DNA of 64,000 nt from JAAXIE01 sp965204245. GTDB lineage: Bacteria > Chloroflexota > Dehalococcoidia > Lucifugimonadales > JAAXIE01. Below are positions 24,335 through 33,435 of the stretch, one piece after another (position 1 is the stretch's first letter; the number at the start of each line of letters is the position of its first letter). Under the pieces are notes generated by a model. The model made no database searches, was not told the origin of the DNA, and saw only the letters and a program-made list of their open reading frames with translations. Both the position numbers and the translations under genes were made by a program. The stretch covers positions 1-64,000 of the forward strand of contig CBDBED010000002.1 in NCBI GenBank assembly GCA_965204245.1. Direction: 5' to 3'.

Positions 24335-25330
24335 ATGACCGCAAAGAAACCACGGAAGCCCGCCGTGATATACGGCATGCTCTGCGCCTTGGTCGCCACG
24401 GCCCTTGTGGTCGCCTGTGGCGGTGGCAGCGAGCCTGCACCTGCGACGGGGCTGGAGGAAGCGACTCCGGCCTCCACCACGGCCACAGCCACCCCCGAAC
24501 CCGCCGCCTCCAGCACCGACGACGAAGACGAGACCATCGCCCTCAACGCCATCCTCGCCACCATCGACTTGGGCGTAGGCCCCAACCGGGTCTCCTTCCT
24601 CCTGACCACCACCCGGTCTCTAGTCACCGTGCCCGAAGCCAGCATCCAGTCCTTCTACCGCGACGGCCCCTCGCCCGATACCGCCGTGGAAAATGCCCAA
24701 GCTGTCTTCCACCCTTGGCCCTACGGCACTAGGGGCAACTACGTAGCCGATTTCAACCTCGACGGCGAGGGCCTTTGGGAGTTGGAGGTCAGCGTCGACG
24801 ATGAGGGCGAATCCCTGACCACCCTCATCCCCCTAAAAGTCGAGGCATCCAGCCTCACCCCCTCCTTGGGCATTCAGCCACCCCTGACGCCCAACAAGAC
24901 CGTGCAAGACGTAAGCGACCCCTCCGAACTCACCAGTTCGTCCACCCCCGATCTCGATCTGTACCAGCACCGCATCGAGGAAATCGTGGACAACGGCCGC
25001 CCCGCCTTGGTGGTATTCGCCAGTCCCGCCTTCTGCACCAGCCCCACCTGCGGCCCGCAAGTGGAGACGGTCGAGGGCATCAAGGACCAGTACCAAGCCG
25101 ATGTGGACTTCATACACATCGAGGTCTACGACAATCCCCACTCCCTCCAAGGCGACTTGGGACGGGGAGAATACGCCCCGGCAGTCCGTGCATGGGGCCT
25201 CAGCGAAATCGAGGACTACCTCAACGAGTCCTGGGTCTTCATCCTAGACCGCGACGGAAACATCACCCGCAAATACGAGGGCTTCGCCTCCGCCAATGAA
25301 CTCGAGCAGGGCTTGGCCGAGGTGATTTAG
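24335..25330 (+). CDS. Thioredoxin-fold lipoprotein
   Basis: 331 residues with a lipobox (ALVVACGGGS), a Thr/Pro/Glu-rich linker, a beta-sandwich-like middle (about 70-170) and a C-terminal thioredoxin-like domain: ALVVFASPAFCTSPTCGPQVETV, FIHIEVYD, ESWVFILDRDGNITRKYEG. The two cysteines are separated by four residues (CTSPTC) rather than two, as in some peroxiredoxin/SCO-like proteins. Translationally close to the DipZ-like gene; the two probably work together outside the membrane. Confidence 0.8.
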   Translation: MTAKKPRKPAVIYGMLCALVATALVVACGGGSEPAPATGLEEATPASTTATATPEPAASSTDDEDETIALNAILATIDLGVGPNRVSFLLTTTRSLVTVPEASIQSFYRDGPSPDTAVENAQAVFHPWPYGTRGNYVADFNLDGEGLWELEVSVDDEGESLTTLIPLKVEASSLTPSLGIQPPLTPNKTVQDVSDPSELTSSSTPDLDLYQHRIEEIVDNGRPALVVFASPAFCTSPTCGPQVETVEGIKDQYQADVDFIHIEVYDNPHSLQGDLGRGEYAPAVRAWGLSEIEDYLNESWVFILDRDGNITRKYEGFASANELEQGLAEVI

Positions 25331-25443
25331 GTTGGAGGGCCTCCCTTGCGATTCATCTGGCTTTGTCCATGAAAAACAAGCGTTGCACCGCTATGCCTAG
25401 TTACTATAGGATGCTTTGAGCTTCATAAGGGGGCACAAGGGGC

Positions 25444-25764
25444 ATGGTCGCGAAGCAGAAACCCAATGGTCATACGGCCCATGCACAGAGGCAATGGCCC
25501 AGCAACTTGGGACTTGCCTATTCGCCAAACCCCTACGACGACGCTCAGGTACGGGAAGCAGTGATGGAAGGCGTCAAAGCTGTCGTCAGGTGTGTGGATT
25601 CGGGGACTCTCAGTGAAGAAAAGGGGTATGCCCTCATCAGGGCCATGTTTGCCGGATATTACGTAGACCCCCTGAGCCAGCGTGTCGCGGACCATTTGGA
25701 AGCTGCTCTATCGAGCCTTCTAGAGCAGGAAGCGGAAGGAACAGGGGTTGGTGGCAAGCGGTAG
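25444..25764 (+). CDS. Hypothetical protein, 106 aa
   Basis: Soluble, mostly helical protein (VREAVMEGVKAVVRCVDSG ... LSQRVADHLEAALSSLLEQEAEG). ATG 25444 with a purine-rich stretch upstream. Overlaps the next small gene by 17 bases. No recognised domain. Confidence 0.5.
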   Translation: MVAKQKPNGHTAHAQRQWPSNLGLAYSPNPYDDAQVREAVMEGVKAVVRCVDSGTLSEEKGYALIRAMFAGYYVDPLSQRVADHLEAALSSLLEQEAEGTGVGGKR

Positions 25765-25978
25765 TAACGGCGGCGATATCGACCCCGTGGAGCAGTATGC
25801 CCCGGAAGAGGTAGCTACCGGCCAACCAACTGGATCCGATGCCGGCTTTGGAGTTTCAATTGCCAGCCAACTCCTCGACGATGACTTTGTCGGAGAGGAG
25901 AGGCAAGCCATCGTTCGCGCCATAATATCACGGCGCAATTCGCGGGACCGGCTGGTAATCCCATCCTTCAAAGGCTAA
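25748..25978 (+). CDS. Hypothetical protein, 76 aa
   Basis: Starts at TTG 25748 (or GTG 25751) inside the end of the preceding gene, behind GGAAGG. An acidic N-terminal half is followed by a helical, basic C-terminal half (ERQAIVRAIISRRNSRDRLVI). Composition looks like a real protein; function unknown. Confidence 0.45.
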   Translation: MVASGSNGGDIDPVEQYAPEEVATGQPTGSDAGFGVSIASQLLDDDFVGEERQAIVRAIISRRNSRDRLVIPSFKG

Positions 25979-26024
25979 CCGGGACGCACATTGAACAGCT
26001 TATCGATAATGCTCAAAAGGAGAC

Positions 26025-26216
26025 ATTCGCCGCCACGACGCCGCCAAATCCAACAGACGTTACCAGTTTGCTTACTTTGTCCTTGGCGCGGGGGTGACCG
26101 TCGGCCTTGCGGTGTTCTTCACTCTGTCCGACAACCGCGACTTGATTGCTCCTGTCGTTACTGCCGTTGCAGGATTCTTGGGTGGTCTGGCGGCAGGCCG
26201 GTACTGGCGAAGCTAG
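26025..26216 (+). CDS. Small two-helix membrane protein, start uncertain
   Basis: A 62-63 residue frame ending at TAG 26214. It reads RHDAAKSNRRYQFAYFVLG, then two hydrophobic helices separated by a charged turn (LSDNRD), ending GGLAAGRYWRS. The membrane-protein pattern is convincing, but no ATG, GTG or TTG lies at the right place. ATT at 26025 is the only candidate and sits too close to AAGGAG. It may start non-canonically or be frameshifted. Confidence 0.4.
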   Translation: MRRHDAAKSNRRYQFAYFVLGAGVTVGLAVFFTLSDNRDLIAPVVTAVAGFLGGLAAGRYWRS

Positions 26217-26226
26217 TACGCGCCCC

Positions 26227-27042
26227 TTACACACCCGTCAGCCGGCTACCCAACTCCCTCGCCAGCGGCTCGTCCCCCGTTATCCTCAAGCGGCCTGAAG
26301 ACACGGCCTCATCCATGCTCAATCGCCCATAGACCATCAGCAGCAGCGTCTCCCCATCGCTATGCAGCGTCGCGTTGACCCCCGACCGTCCTCCGCCCAC
26401 CACCAAGTCCGGCATGCTGCCTCCATCGGTCAACTCGAACCCGAACCTTATCGGCCCCAGCATCCTCGGTTCCGCGCGTGCCATCCGGCCAAGCACGTTG
26501 CTGGAAAGAGCCAAGCCCGCCGGTATGGCATCCTGCGCGATGTGGTAGCCCGGGTCCACAGGCGAGAGGGCATCCCACCCGTGCAGGGCCAGTTCGTTCA
26601 CCACCAAGTCAACGAAGTCCGCCACCGAGGTGTCGCCCCGCGGGTGCCAGCAGGGCTTCTCATAATCATCGGGTGTCATGGAGTCCAGCAGCTTGAACAA
26701 CTCCCCATAGCGCTCGTGGAACGTGTCCATCAGCCCGTCGCCCAAGCGCTCCCTCAGTCCGATCGCTCCTTGGGCAATCATTTCCGCCGCCGGCGGCGCG
26801 TCGGGGCCCTGCTGCCTCACTGCCTCAGGTTCGCTGTCGTCTCCCTGAAGTCCACGGCCAATCATGCGCGTCTGGAACTGCGCCACGAAAGCGAGGTGCG
26901 CCGTCACGTCAGCCACCGTCCACCGGTCGCACGCGCTCGCTTGGGAAAACTGCTCATCGGACAGAGCCCTCAGCCTCTGCTCCAGCCGCTCGGCATCGGC
27001 TCGGGCAACTTCAATTCTTTCACGTACTTGGTCGCTGGCCAT
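26227..27042 (-). CDS. Maleylpyruvate isomerase/DinB-fold protein
   Basis: About 271 residues from ATG 27042 (GGAG eight bases upstream; a GTG three codons earlier is possible). N-terminal four-helix DinB/MDMPI domain: CDRWTVADVTAHLAF gives the first metal His and NELALHGWD the C-terminal Glu and His. A C-terminal SCP2-like beta/alpha domain (about 190-271) binds hydrophobic or thiol ligands in relatives. Members use mycothiol or similar thiols in isomerase or transferase reactions. A paralogue lies 60 bases upstream on the same strand. Confidence 0.8.
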   Translation of the reverse strand: MASDQVRERIEVARADAERLEQRLRALSDEQFSQASACDRWTVADVTAHLAFVAQFQTRMIGRGLQGDDSEPEAVRQQGPDAPPAAEMIAQGAIGLRERLGDGLMDTFHERYGELFKLLDSMTPDDYEKPCWHPRGDTSVADFVDLVVNELALHGWDALSPVDPGYHIAQDAIPAGLALSSNVLGRMARAEPRMLGPIRFGFELTDGGSMPDLVVGGGRSGVNATLHSDGETLLLMVYGRLSMDEAVSSGRLRITGDEPLARELGSRLTGV

Positions 27043-27105
27043 GGCAATCACTCCACTTCAGGGTTATCGGGCGAATGCATCAAGGGCAACGAGGCGAAGC
27101 GAGAC

Positions 27106-27945
27106 CTAGAATCCCCGGAACCACGTCGTGAATATGGTCGCCTGCTCCCGGCGCCCCTCAATCCGCGCCTTCCCGATGACCGACGCCCAGTCTAGGTTGA
27201 AGCGGCCATATATCAGCAGAACGTAGCTGCTGGTGTCGCAATGCACCGTCACGTCCGCCCTGCTGTCCCCCGGCTCCTCCAGCACGAAGTCTTCCCGGTT
27301 GATCAGTATGTCCTGGCGCATGGCCACCGGGCCTGGTATTTCAAAGCGGAACCGCATCGGCGTCGGCAGCCCCAAGCCCGGCGTGAAGGCGTTGCCCAGC
27401 CAGCGCGGCACCAGCGTCAGAAGAGTGGGCAGGGTGTTCTCATACAACTCCGCAGACTCGTCCAGACCTGACCGCATGTCCCAGCCATGCAGGGCCAGTT
27501 CCTGTAGCCGCAGCGCCACGTAATCATGCATCGGCATGGCCCCGCGCCTGTGGAAACACGGCTTCTCCCAGTCCTCGGCCTTCAGGCCGTCCAGCACCAC
27601 AAAGAGACGGTCATACCCAGCCGTGAACTCATCCAACAGGCCATCGCCCAACTGGTGACTTAGCTCCACCGCCCGCTGGGCTGTTCCCTCGGAACCGCGG
27701 TCTCCCGGTGCCAGAAAAGCCTGCCCCGCAGGCGGGTTCGCATCCCCTGCGACGCCCCGCGTTATGGTGTGGGCCCAAGTGTCCGCAGCCGTCGTCAGGT
27801 GCGCCGCCACGTCCCGTAGTTGCCAGCCGTCGCAAGCGCTTCTCGCCGTCCACTGCGAGGCATCCAAGCCACTCATAAAGTCCCGCAAACGTGAGGCTTC
27901 CGACTTGATGAGGTGAATCACATCTGTCATCTGACTCGTAGCCAT
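27106..27945 (-). CDS. Maleylpyruvate isomerase/DinB-fold protein (paralogue)
   Basis: 279 residues, same architecture as the downstream gene: ACDGWQLRDVAAHLTTAADTW with the first metal His, RLQELALHGWDMRSG with the Glu/His pair, and an SCP2-like C-terminal domain (VTVHCDTSSYVLLIYGRFN). ATG preceded by GGAG. Probably arose by tandem duplication. A third member of the family is at 55,409-56,221. Confidence 0.8.
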   Translation of the reverse strand: MATSQMTDVIHLIKSEASRLRDFMSGLDASQWTARSACDGWQLRDVAAHLTTAADTWAHTITRGVAGDANPPAGQAFLAPGDRGSEGTAQRAVELSHQLGDGLLDEFTAGYDRLFVVLDGLKAEDWEKPCFHRRGAMPMHDYVALRLQELALHGWDMRSGLDESAELYENTLPTLLTLVPRWLGNAFTPGLGLPTPMRFRFEIPGPVAMRQDILINREDFVLEEPGDSRADVTVHCDTSSYVLLIYGRFNLDWASVIGKARIEGRREQATIFTTWFRGF

Positions 27946-28319
27946 CTCCCACTCCTAAGCACGGTTCTCGCGCGGCCTTCTCGCGCCCGGCCCTATGTGG
28001 CGCAAGTATAAGATAAGCATCCTGCTCCCACAATCAGCCTCCCCGCAATCCAACGCTCCCTTGGCCCCACCTACCGGCGACCTAGAAAGCCTCCCCAATG
28101 TAACCGTGACATTCTGCTCTTGCCCTATGGCATAGAACTAATGTACAGTATCTCCATGCTGCCACGTACTCTCCTTGCGCGACCCCAAACCCATCAGCCT
28201 GCCAACCCCTATGCAGGAAGCACCCAGGGGGCGGACGCCTCACGCGTCGCAGGCAGCCAGTCCTTCACTCCATTTGCCTCCCTGCCTGCATTCTTTCGCG
28301 CCCTGGTCCGCCGCGGCTG

Positions 28320-28935
28320 CAACGAAATCCGCCAAGCTCTCTCATCACCTCAATCCCCCGCCATCCGGCCCCCATTCGACACGTGTGTCAGCTACGACTC
28401 AGCTACGACCACTCGACAAATTCGACACCTCCCAGATACAAAACAGCTTCTCCCAGATACGGAGAGTGTCGAATGCCCCTATCTGCCTGTCGACACCGTC
28501 CCGTCCAACATGCCCGCCCCCGACCCAGACGAAATCCGCCAACCCACCTCACCCTCCGGCAAATCCCCCATGAGACCCATATGTCAGCTACGGCCCAGAT
28601 ACGGCCATGAGACGAATGAGACGCCTTCCAGATACAAACAAACTCGTTTCAGCTATGGAGAGCGTCTCACGCCCCTATTGGGCGTTGCGACACCGCCCGT
28701 CCAAGATTGGCCCTCAGCACCACGCCGAAATCCGCCAACCCGTCCCGCCCCCGCAACCTCCTCCATGCGACTCAATCGTCAGCTACCGCCCAGCTACGAC
28801 CATGCGACGGATGCGACGCCTCCAGCTACAAACATCTTCGTTTCAGCTACGAAGAGCGTCGCACGCCCCTATCTGGCCCGCGACACCGCCCTTCCAGAAT
28901 TCGCACCCCGCGCCGCGACGAAATCCGCCAATCCC
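28320..28935. repeat. Tandem array of three ~200-bp units with co-varying hexamers
   Basis: Three units (cores at 28375-28473, 28571-28669, 28766-28863), separated by the conserved box GAAATCCGCCAA at about 28324, 28531, 28727 and 28920 (periods 206, 196, 193). In each unit one hexamer occurs at offsets 0, +37 and +46 and its complement at about +91. The hexamer is TTCGAC in unit 1 (the middle copy reads CTCGAC), TGAGAC in unit 2 and TGCGAC in unit 3, changing in concert. Arms TTCGACAC/GTGTCGAA, TGAGACGC/GCGTCTCA and TGCGACGC/GCGTCGCA keep perfect pairing through compensatory changes. Four CAGMTAC-like boxes and a GCCCCTAT box per unit are constant. The array fills the space between a minus-strand gene and a plus-strand operon. 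Confidence 0.85.
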
Positions 28936-29130
28936 ATCCGCCCTCTCACGTTCTCCCACCCCAAGACGCCATTTGGCCCATCCCAATGCGTCCCTCCCTA
29001 GCTGCTCAGGTTGACACTTCACACCCTCTTGGATACCCTTAAAGGGAATCCACCCAGACGTTTTGCGCATACCCCGTTTGGAATTTACACCCTATCTGGA
29101 ACGTATCTCACACTTACAGGGAGGAAGGTG

Positions 29131-30546
29131 ATGGCTACCAGTAGTATGTCCGTCAATAACGACGTAGCGCTAATGGCCCACCTGATGCGTCGCGCCGGCT
29201 TCGGGGCCTCGCGCGAGGAGATTGAGGAACGGGCCGCCAGAGGTTACGAGGCCACCGTCGAGGAACTCGTCAACCCCGAAACCCAGGCTGCCGACAACGA
29301 GGACTTCATGTACCGCTACATGCCGGGCATCGAGGCCCCATTGGCCCCGGCATTGGCCCAAGCCAACTGGATGTACCGCCTGTTGACCACCCAGCGGCCC
29401 CTGCAGGAAAAGGTGGTCCTCTTCTGGCACCACGTCTTCGCCACCGGCAACTCCAAGATCGACAACCCCCCCGAACTGCTCCAGCAGTTGCAGATGTTCC
29501 GCGATTACGGCATGGGCAACTTCGCCACCCTGCTCAAGCAGTTGGCCCGCGACCCAGCCATGATTTACTGGCTCGACAACTACGACAACCACAAGGGTGC
29601 CATCAACGAGAACTGGGGCCGCGAACTGATGGAACTCTTCTCCCTCGGCGTCGGCAACTACACCGAGGACGACATCAAGGAGGCCTCCCGCGCCTTCACC
29701 GGCTGGACCATCAGCGCCAAGCTGCCCCGCAACCCCTTCGGGCGTTTCTTCTGGCACTTCGAGTTCCGCCCCGAGGACCACGACTACGACGAGAAGACCT
29801 TCCTCGGTCGTACCGGCAACTTCGACGGTGACGACATAATCGACATCATCGCCCAGCAGCCCGCCTGCGCCCGCTTCATCACCCGCCACATGTACAACTT
29901 CTTCGTGGCCGACGAGGTGCAGGTCCCTAGCTGGAACGACATGCCGCCCCGCGACCCAGCCGCCATCGAGCACCTGAGCAAGGTCTTCCAAGAGTCCGGC
30001 TACGACATTCGCGCCACCCTCAGAGCCCTGTTCCTGTCCGATTTCTTCAAAGAAGCCCGCTTCACCAAGGTGAAGAGCCCCGCCGAGTTGGTCGTCGGCA
30101 CCGTTCGCACCGCTGGCGACTTCGCCGGCCCTCGTCCGGGACTACAGGACTTGGCCAACGAGTGCGCCTTCGAAGGACAGGAACTCATCAACCCGCCCAG
30201 CGTCGAGGGCTGGCACACCGGCCACGAATGGATTGACAGCGGCGCTCTGGTGCGCCGCGTCAACTTCGCAGCCGACCGCTTGGGCAACATCGAGCTTCCC
30301 GGTATCCGCGAGATAGTGAGCCGGGTAGCCGCTCGTGGCATCACCGACCCTGAAGCAGTCCTCGACGCCTGCTTGGAACTGCTGTCCGTCGAGGTCGGCG
30401 ACCAGTCCCGCGAGGAGTTGATGGCCCAGACCACCGAGGGTGGCTCCTACAGTTGGGCCACCCCCGAAGACACAAGCAAGTCCGCCCAGAGAGTGGGCGT
30501 TCTGATGGCCCTCATCGGGGCCACACGAGAATACCAGTTCGCATAG
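29131..30546 (+). CDS. DUF1800 family protein
   Basis: 471 residues from ATG 29131, directly after a GGGAGGAAGG ribosome site (upstream in-frame codons belong to the repeat flank). Typical DUF1800 features are present: HLMRRAGFGASREEIE at the start, VLFWHHVFATGNSKI, NWGRELMELFSLGVGNYTEDDIKEASRAFTGW, and the C-terminal PPSVEGWHTGHEWI. These proteins almost always pair with a DUF1501 partner, as here, and are thought to be exported or cell-surface associated; the biochemical role is unknown. No clear signal peptide is seen. Confidence 0.9.
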   Translation: MATSSMSVNNDVALMAHLMRRAGFGASREEIEERAARGYEATVEELVNPETQAADNEDFMYRYMPGIEAPLAPALAQANWMYRLLTTQRPLQEKVVLFWHHVFATGNSKIDNPPELLQQLQMFRDYGMGNFATLLKQLARDPAMIYWLDNYDNHKGAINENWGRELMELFSLGVGNYTEDDIKEASRAFTGWTISAKLPRNPFGRFFWHFEFRPEDHDYDEKTFLGRTGNFDGDDIIDIIAQQPACARFITRHMYNFFVADEVQVPSWNDMPPRDPAAIEHLSKVFQESGYDIRATLRALFLSDFFKEARFTKVKSPAELVVGTVRTAGDFAGPRPGLQDLANECAFEGQELINPPSVEGWHTGHEWIDSGALVRRVNFAADRLGNIELPGIREIVSRVAARGITDPEAVLDACLELLSVEVGDQSREELMAQTTEGGSYSWATPEDTSKSAQRVGVLMALIGATREYQFA

Positions 30547-30604
30547 ACGGACCAAACGGACTATCGGTATTCCCCAATACAGCCCTAACGTAAGGAGGAG
30601 GAGA

Positions 30605-31729
30605 ATGTCATCGACGACTAAAGACCCGGTGCTGGTGGTTCTTCAGCTATCGGGTGCCAATGACTACCTTAACTGCGTAGTCCCCTACACCAACGGCATC
30701 TACTACGACAACCGCCCCAACGTCCGCATCAAGCCCGAAGAGGTCATCCCTCTGGATGACACCCTCGGCTTCCACCCCAACATGGGTCCCATGAAGCGCT
30801 TCTGGGACGAGGGCAACCTCGCCATAATCCATGGCATCGGCTTCGAGAACTCCCCCCGCTCCCACTTCCGCGCCATGGACATCTGGCATACCTGCGAGCC
30901 CGACAAGATCGGCACCGAGGGCTGGCTGGGACGCACCGTCCGAGACCTCGACCCCACCCACGACAACGTCGTGAAGGCCGTCAACTTCGGTCAGGGCCTA
31001 CCTCGCGCCCTCAGCCTGCAGGGCGTGCCTGTTGCATCCGTCTCCCAGCTTGAGTCCTACGGCCTGCTCACCGGCATCGCCTCCGACCAGCGGGCCCAAG
31101 CCCTCGACCGCTTTGCCCGTATGTACTCGCCAGCCATTGGCCGCGGCCCGGTGATGGACTACCTCGGCAGCACGGGCCTCGACGCCCTCAAGGGCGCCGA
31201 CGTCCTGAAGGTAGCCCCCCAGCAGTACTCCTCCAACGTGGAGTACGCAGCCACGCCCATCGCCCGCGCCCTCAAGGGCATCGCCATGACCCATTTGGCC
31301 GACGTGGGCACCCAGGTTTTCTACTGCCAGCACGGCAGCTTCGACACCCACGCCACCGAGTTGCCCGTGCACGCCCAGCTTTGGACGGAAGTCTCCCAAG
31401 CTGTCGAGAGCTTCTTCGACGACCTGCGGGAGCACAACGCCTCGGATAACGTGCTGATGATTGTCTTCACCGAGTTCGGACGTCGCGTCCGCGACAACGG
31501 CACCGGCACTGACCACGGCTCGGCCGGCGTGGCCTTCGCCTTGGGCGACTCCGTCAAGGGAGGCTACTACAACGAGTACCCATCCCTCGAGGCCAGCGAG
31601 TTGATTCAAGGCGACCTGAGGCCCAACTACGACTTCCGAGGCTTCTACGCCACGGCCTTGGAAAAGTGGATGGGCCTGGATTCCACGTCCATCGTGGGGG
31701 GAACGTACGAACAGTTGGACTTCGTCTAG
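30605..31729 (+). CDS. DUF1501 family protein
   Basis: 374 residues, 58 bases after the DUF1800 gene, with AAGGAGGAGGA in front of the ATG. Alkaline-phosphatase/sulfatase-like fold family: VLVVLQLSGANDYLN at the start, PRSHFRAMDIWHT, QHGSFDTHATE, VFTEFGRRVRDNGTGTDHG and a C-terminal RGFYATALEKWMGLD. DUF1501 proteins usually have a Tat signal; none is visible here, so this one may be cytosolic or be exported as a complex. Second gene of the DUF1800-DUF1501-NHL operon. Confidence 0.9.
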   Translation: MSSTTKDPVLVVLQLSGANDYLNCVVPYTNGIYYDNRPNVRIKPEEVIPLDDTLGFHPNMGPMKRFWDEGNLAIIHGIGFENSPRSHFRAMDIWHTCEPDKIGTEGWLGRTVRDLDPTHDNVVKAVNFGQGLPRALSLQGVPVASVSQLESYGLLTGIASDQRAQALDRFARMYSPAIGRGPVMDYLGSTGLDALKGADVLKVAPQQYSSNVEYAATPIARALKGIAMTHLADVGTQVFYCQHGSFDTHATELPVHAQLWTEVSQAVESFFDDLREHNASDNVLMIVFTEFGRRVRDNGTGTDHGSAGVAFALGDSVKGGYYNEYPSLEASELIQGDLRPNYDFRGFYATALEKWMGLDSTSIVGGTYEQLDFV

Positions 31730-31774
31730 TCCAGCCAACCCGCCCTGATTAAACGTGGAAGGGAGGAAACTCCA

Positions 31775-32776
31775 ATGCTGACTACTGTCGCCACAGGCCG
31801 TGTCTGGGAATACAGCCATGTGCTTGGCATGTACGCCCAGACTGGCCAAGGCTTCTATGCACCCGTGGACATGGCCCTGACCTCCGACGGCACCGCCTAC
31901 GTCGCCTGCCGTGGCGGGTTGGCCCTGTTCGCCCGCATTACCAAGATTCATGTGGACCACCAGTTCATCCAGGAAATCGGCTCCCAGGGCTACTCCGACG
32001 GCCAGTTCATCTGGCCCACCTGTGTCGCCTTGGACAGCGAAGAAAACGTCTACGTCTCCGATGACTTCCTGCACCGCATAGCCGTTTTCGACAAGGACGG
32101 CGCCTTCCTCCGCAACATCGGTTCCGCAGGAAACGGCGACGGCCAGTTCAAGGCCCCCGCAGGCATTACAGTGGACGGCGACGACAACCTGGTTGTCGCC
32201 GACGCCCAGAACCACCGGATTCAGGTGCTGGACAAGCACGGAAATCTCATCCGCAAGTGGGGCAGCCAGGGCGACGGCAACGACCAACTGAATATGCCTT
32301 GGGGCCTTGGCCTCGACAACGATGGCAACGTGCTGGTCGCCGACTGGGGCAACCGCCGCGTGCAGAAGTTCACCGCCACCGGCCAGTACCTAGCCACCTA
32401 CGGCGGCGCAGGCACCGGCCCCGGCGAGCTTGATCGCCCGTCGGGCGTAGCCGTGGACTCGGACGGCGACATCTACGTCACCGACTGGAACGCCGACACC
32501 GTAAACGTCTACGACCCCAACGATGGCAGGTTCATTATTGGACTGACCGGCAATGCCCGCGAACCCTCGCCATGGGCCAAGACCCTCATCGCAGCCAACC
32601 CCGACATGATTAAGGCCCGCCGCATCGCTGACCAGTCCGAGGAGTGGCCCTTCCGGCGCCCCATCGCAGTGAACATCGATGCCAACGACCGTGTATACGT
32701 CCTCGAGAACTACCGCCACCGCATACAGGTGTACGACAAGGTCAAGGACTACACGGAGCACGCCCTGAACGCCTAA
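31775..32776 (+). CDS. NHL-repeat beta-propeller protein
   Basis: 333 residues made of about six NHL repeats, each with the pattern GDGQF-x-P-x-G-V/I-x-VD-x-D-N-V-VAD-x-N-R-VQ-F (for example GNGDGQFKAPAGITVDGDDN and AGTGPGELDRPSGVAVDSDG). Such six-bladed propellers bind proteins, RNA or ligands. No signal peptide. ATG behind GGGAGG, 45 bases after DUF1501; a strong hairpin follows the gene. Confidence 0.85.
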   Translation: MLTTVATGRVWEYSHVLGMYAQTGQGFYAPVDMALTSDGTAYVACRGGLALFARITKIHVDHQFIQEIGSQGYSDGQFIWPTCVALDSEENVYVSDDFLHRIAVFDKDGAFLRNIGSAGNGDGQFKAPAGITVDGDDNLVVADAQNHRIQVLDKHGNLIRKWGSQGDGNDQLNMPWGLGLDNDGNVLVADWGNRRVQKFTATGQYLATYGGAGTGPGELDRPSGVAVDSDGDIYVTDWNADTVNVYDPNDGRFIIGLTGNAREPSPWAKTLIAANPDMIKARRIADQSEEWPFRRPIAVNIDANDRVYVLENYRHRIQVYDKVKDYTEHALNA

Positions 32777-32807
32777 GCGACCATCAGCCCCGTGACACCC
32801 CACAAGA

Positions 32808-32835
32808 AAGGGCGGGACTGCACAGTCCCGCCCTT
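32808..32835. terminator. Strong hairpin, possible bidirectional terminator
   Basis: AAGGGCGGGACTG pairs perfectly with CAGTCCCGCCCTT (13 bp) around a tiny loop. It lies between the convergent NHL and cupin genes. T-tracts are weak on both sides. Confidence 0.6.
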
Positions 32836-32881
32836 CTGAGTGTCTCGCCCCTAAGACGTGGGTGGTTGCCTGTGGTGTGCC

Positions 32882-33265
32882 CTAGGTGGCCTCGCCTTGG
32901 TGCACGGCAAAGGCCGGCGTCTCGTAATAGTGGGGGCCGTCATATATCTCCACCAAGAGACAGTCCTCTTCAGCATAGGTCGGGCCATGGGCGTTGTCCT
33001 TGGGATTCATGTAGAACATGCCCGGCGTAAGTACGATGTTGCTGTTTGGGTAGTGGTACTTGCCCTTCAGGCAATACATAAACTGGTTGGAGGCATGGAT
33101 ATGGGTCGTGGGCACCCCGCCCCCCTTGTCCACGCGGAAGAGGGCAATGGACGCCCCATTCTCCGGGTTCTCCCACAGTATCTTGATGAAGGCTCCGGCG
33201 GTGCCCAGGGCCTCCCAGCCGGTACCGTCGTCGGGCTGCCAGACCCTCTCTCTCGATTCACTCAT
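32882..33265 (-). CDS. Cupin-domain protein
   Basis: 127 residues, a single cupin barrel: GGGVPTTHIHASNQFMYCLKGKYHYPN supplies the first motif with metal-type histidines, and PGMFYMNPKDNAHGPTYAEEDCLLVEIYDG the second. Resembles small cupins of the ChrR/acetylacetone-cleaving type found in degradative clusters. ATG follows an AGGAGAGA-type ribosome site. Monocistronic, ending toward the 32,808 hairpin. Confidence 0.8.
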   Translation of the reverse strand: MSESRERVWQPDDGTGWEALGTAGAFIKILWENPENGASIALFRVDKGGGVPTTHIHASNQFMYCLKGKYHYPNSNIVLTPGMFYMNPKDNAHGPTYAEEDCLLVEIYDGPHYYETPAFAVHQGEAT

Positions 33266-33435
33266 TCAATCTCTCCTTTCTCCCATAGCAACGGGCTCAC
33301 GACCCGCATTCTAGCCCGAAGCCGCTTCCGTGTCGAAAGTCGTCGCGAGCATTGGCCCACTTCTGCACGGTTGGCCCTTCATAGGCTATAATTCTAAGTG
33401 CGTGCCCGCCATTCATCCCGCGCCGCAAAGCGCTC

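Noticed and set aside
28320..28935. CRISPR array or integron attC sites
   Set aside because: Units are ~200 bp with divergent arms rather than 28-37 bp identical repeats with unique spacers, and no cassette genes or tyrosine integron integrase are present.
28120..29042. Long plus-strand open frames covering the tandem repeat
   Set aside because: Three overlapping frames are all open, Pro/Ser/Thr-rich and without ribosome sites. The sequence conservation follows hexamer pairing and fixed spacing, not codons, and repeat lengths (206, 196, 193) are not all multiples of three.
30998..32287. 429-codon minus-strand open frame
   Set aside because: Exact antisense of the DUF1501 and NHL genes, with Val/Gly/Ala-rich shadow composition; the plus-strand genes are recognised families.
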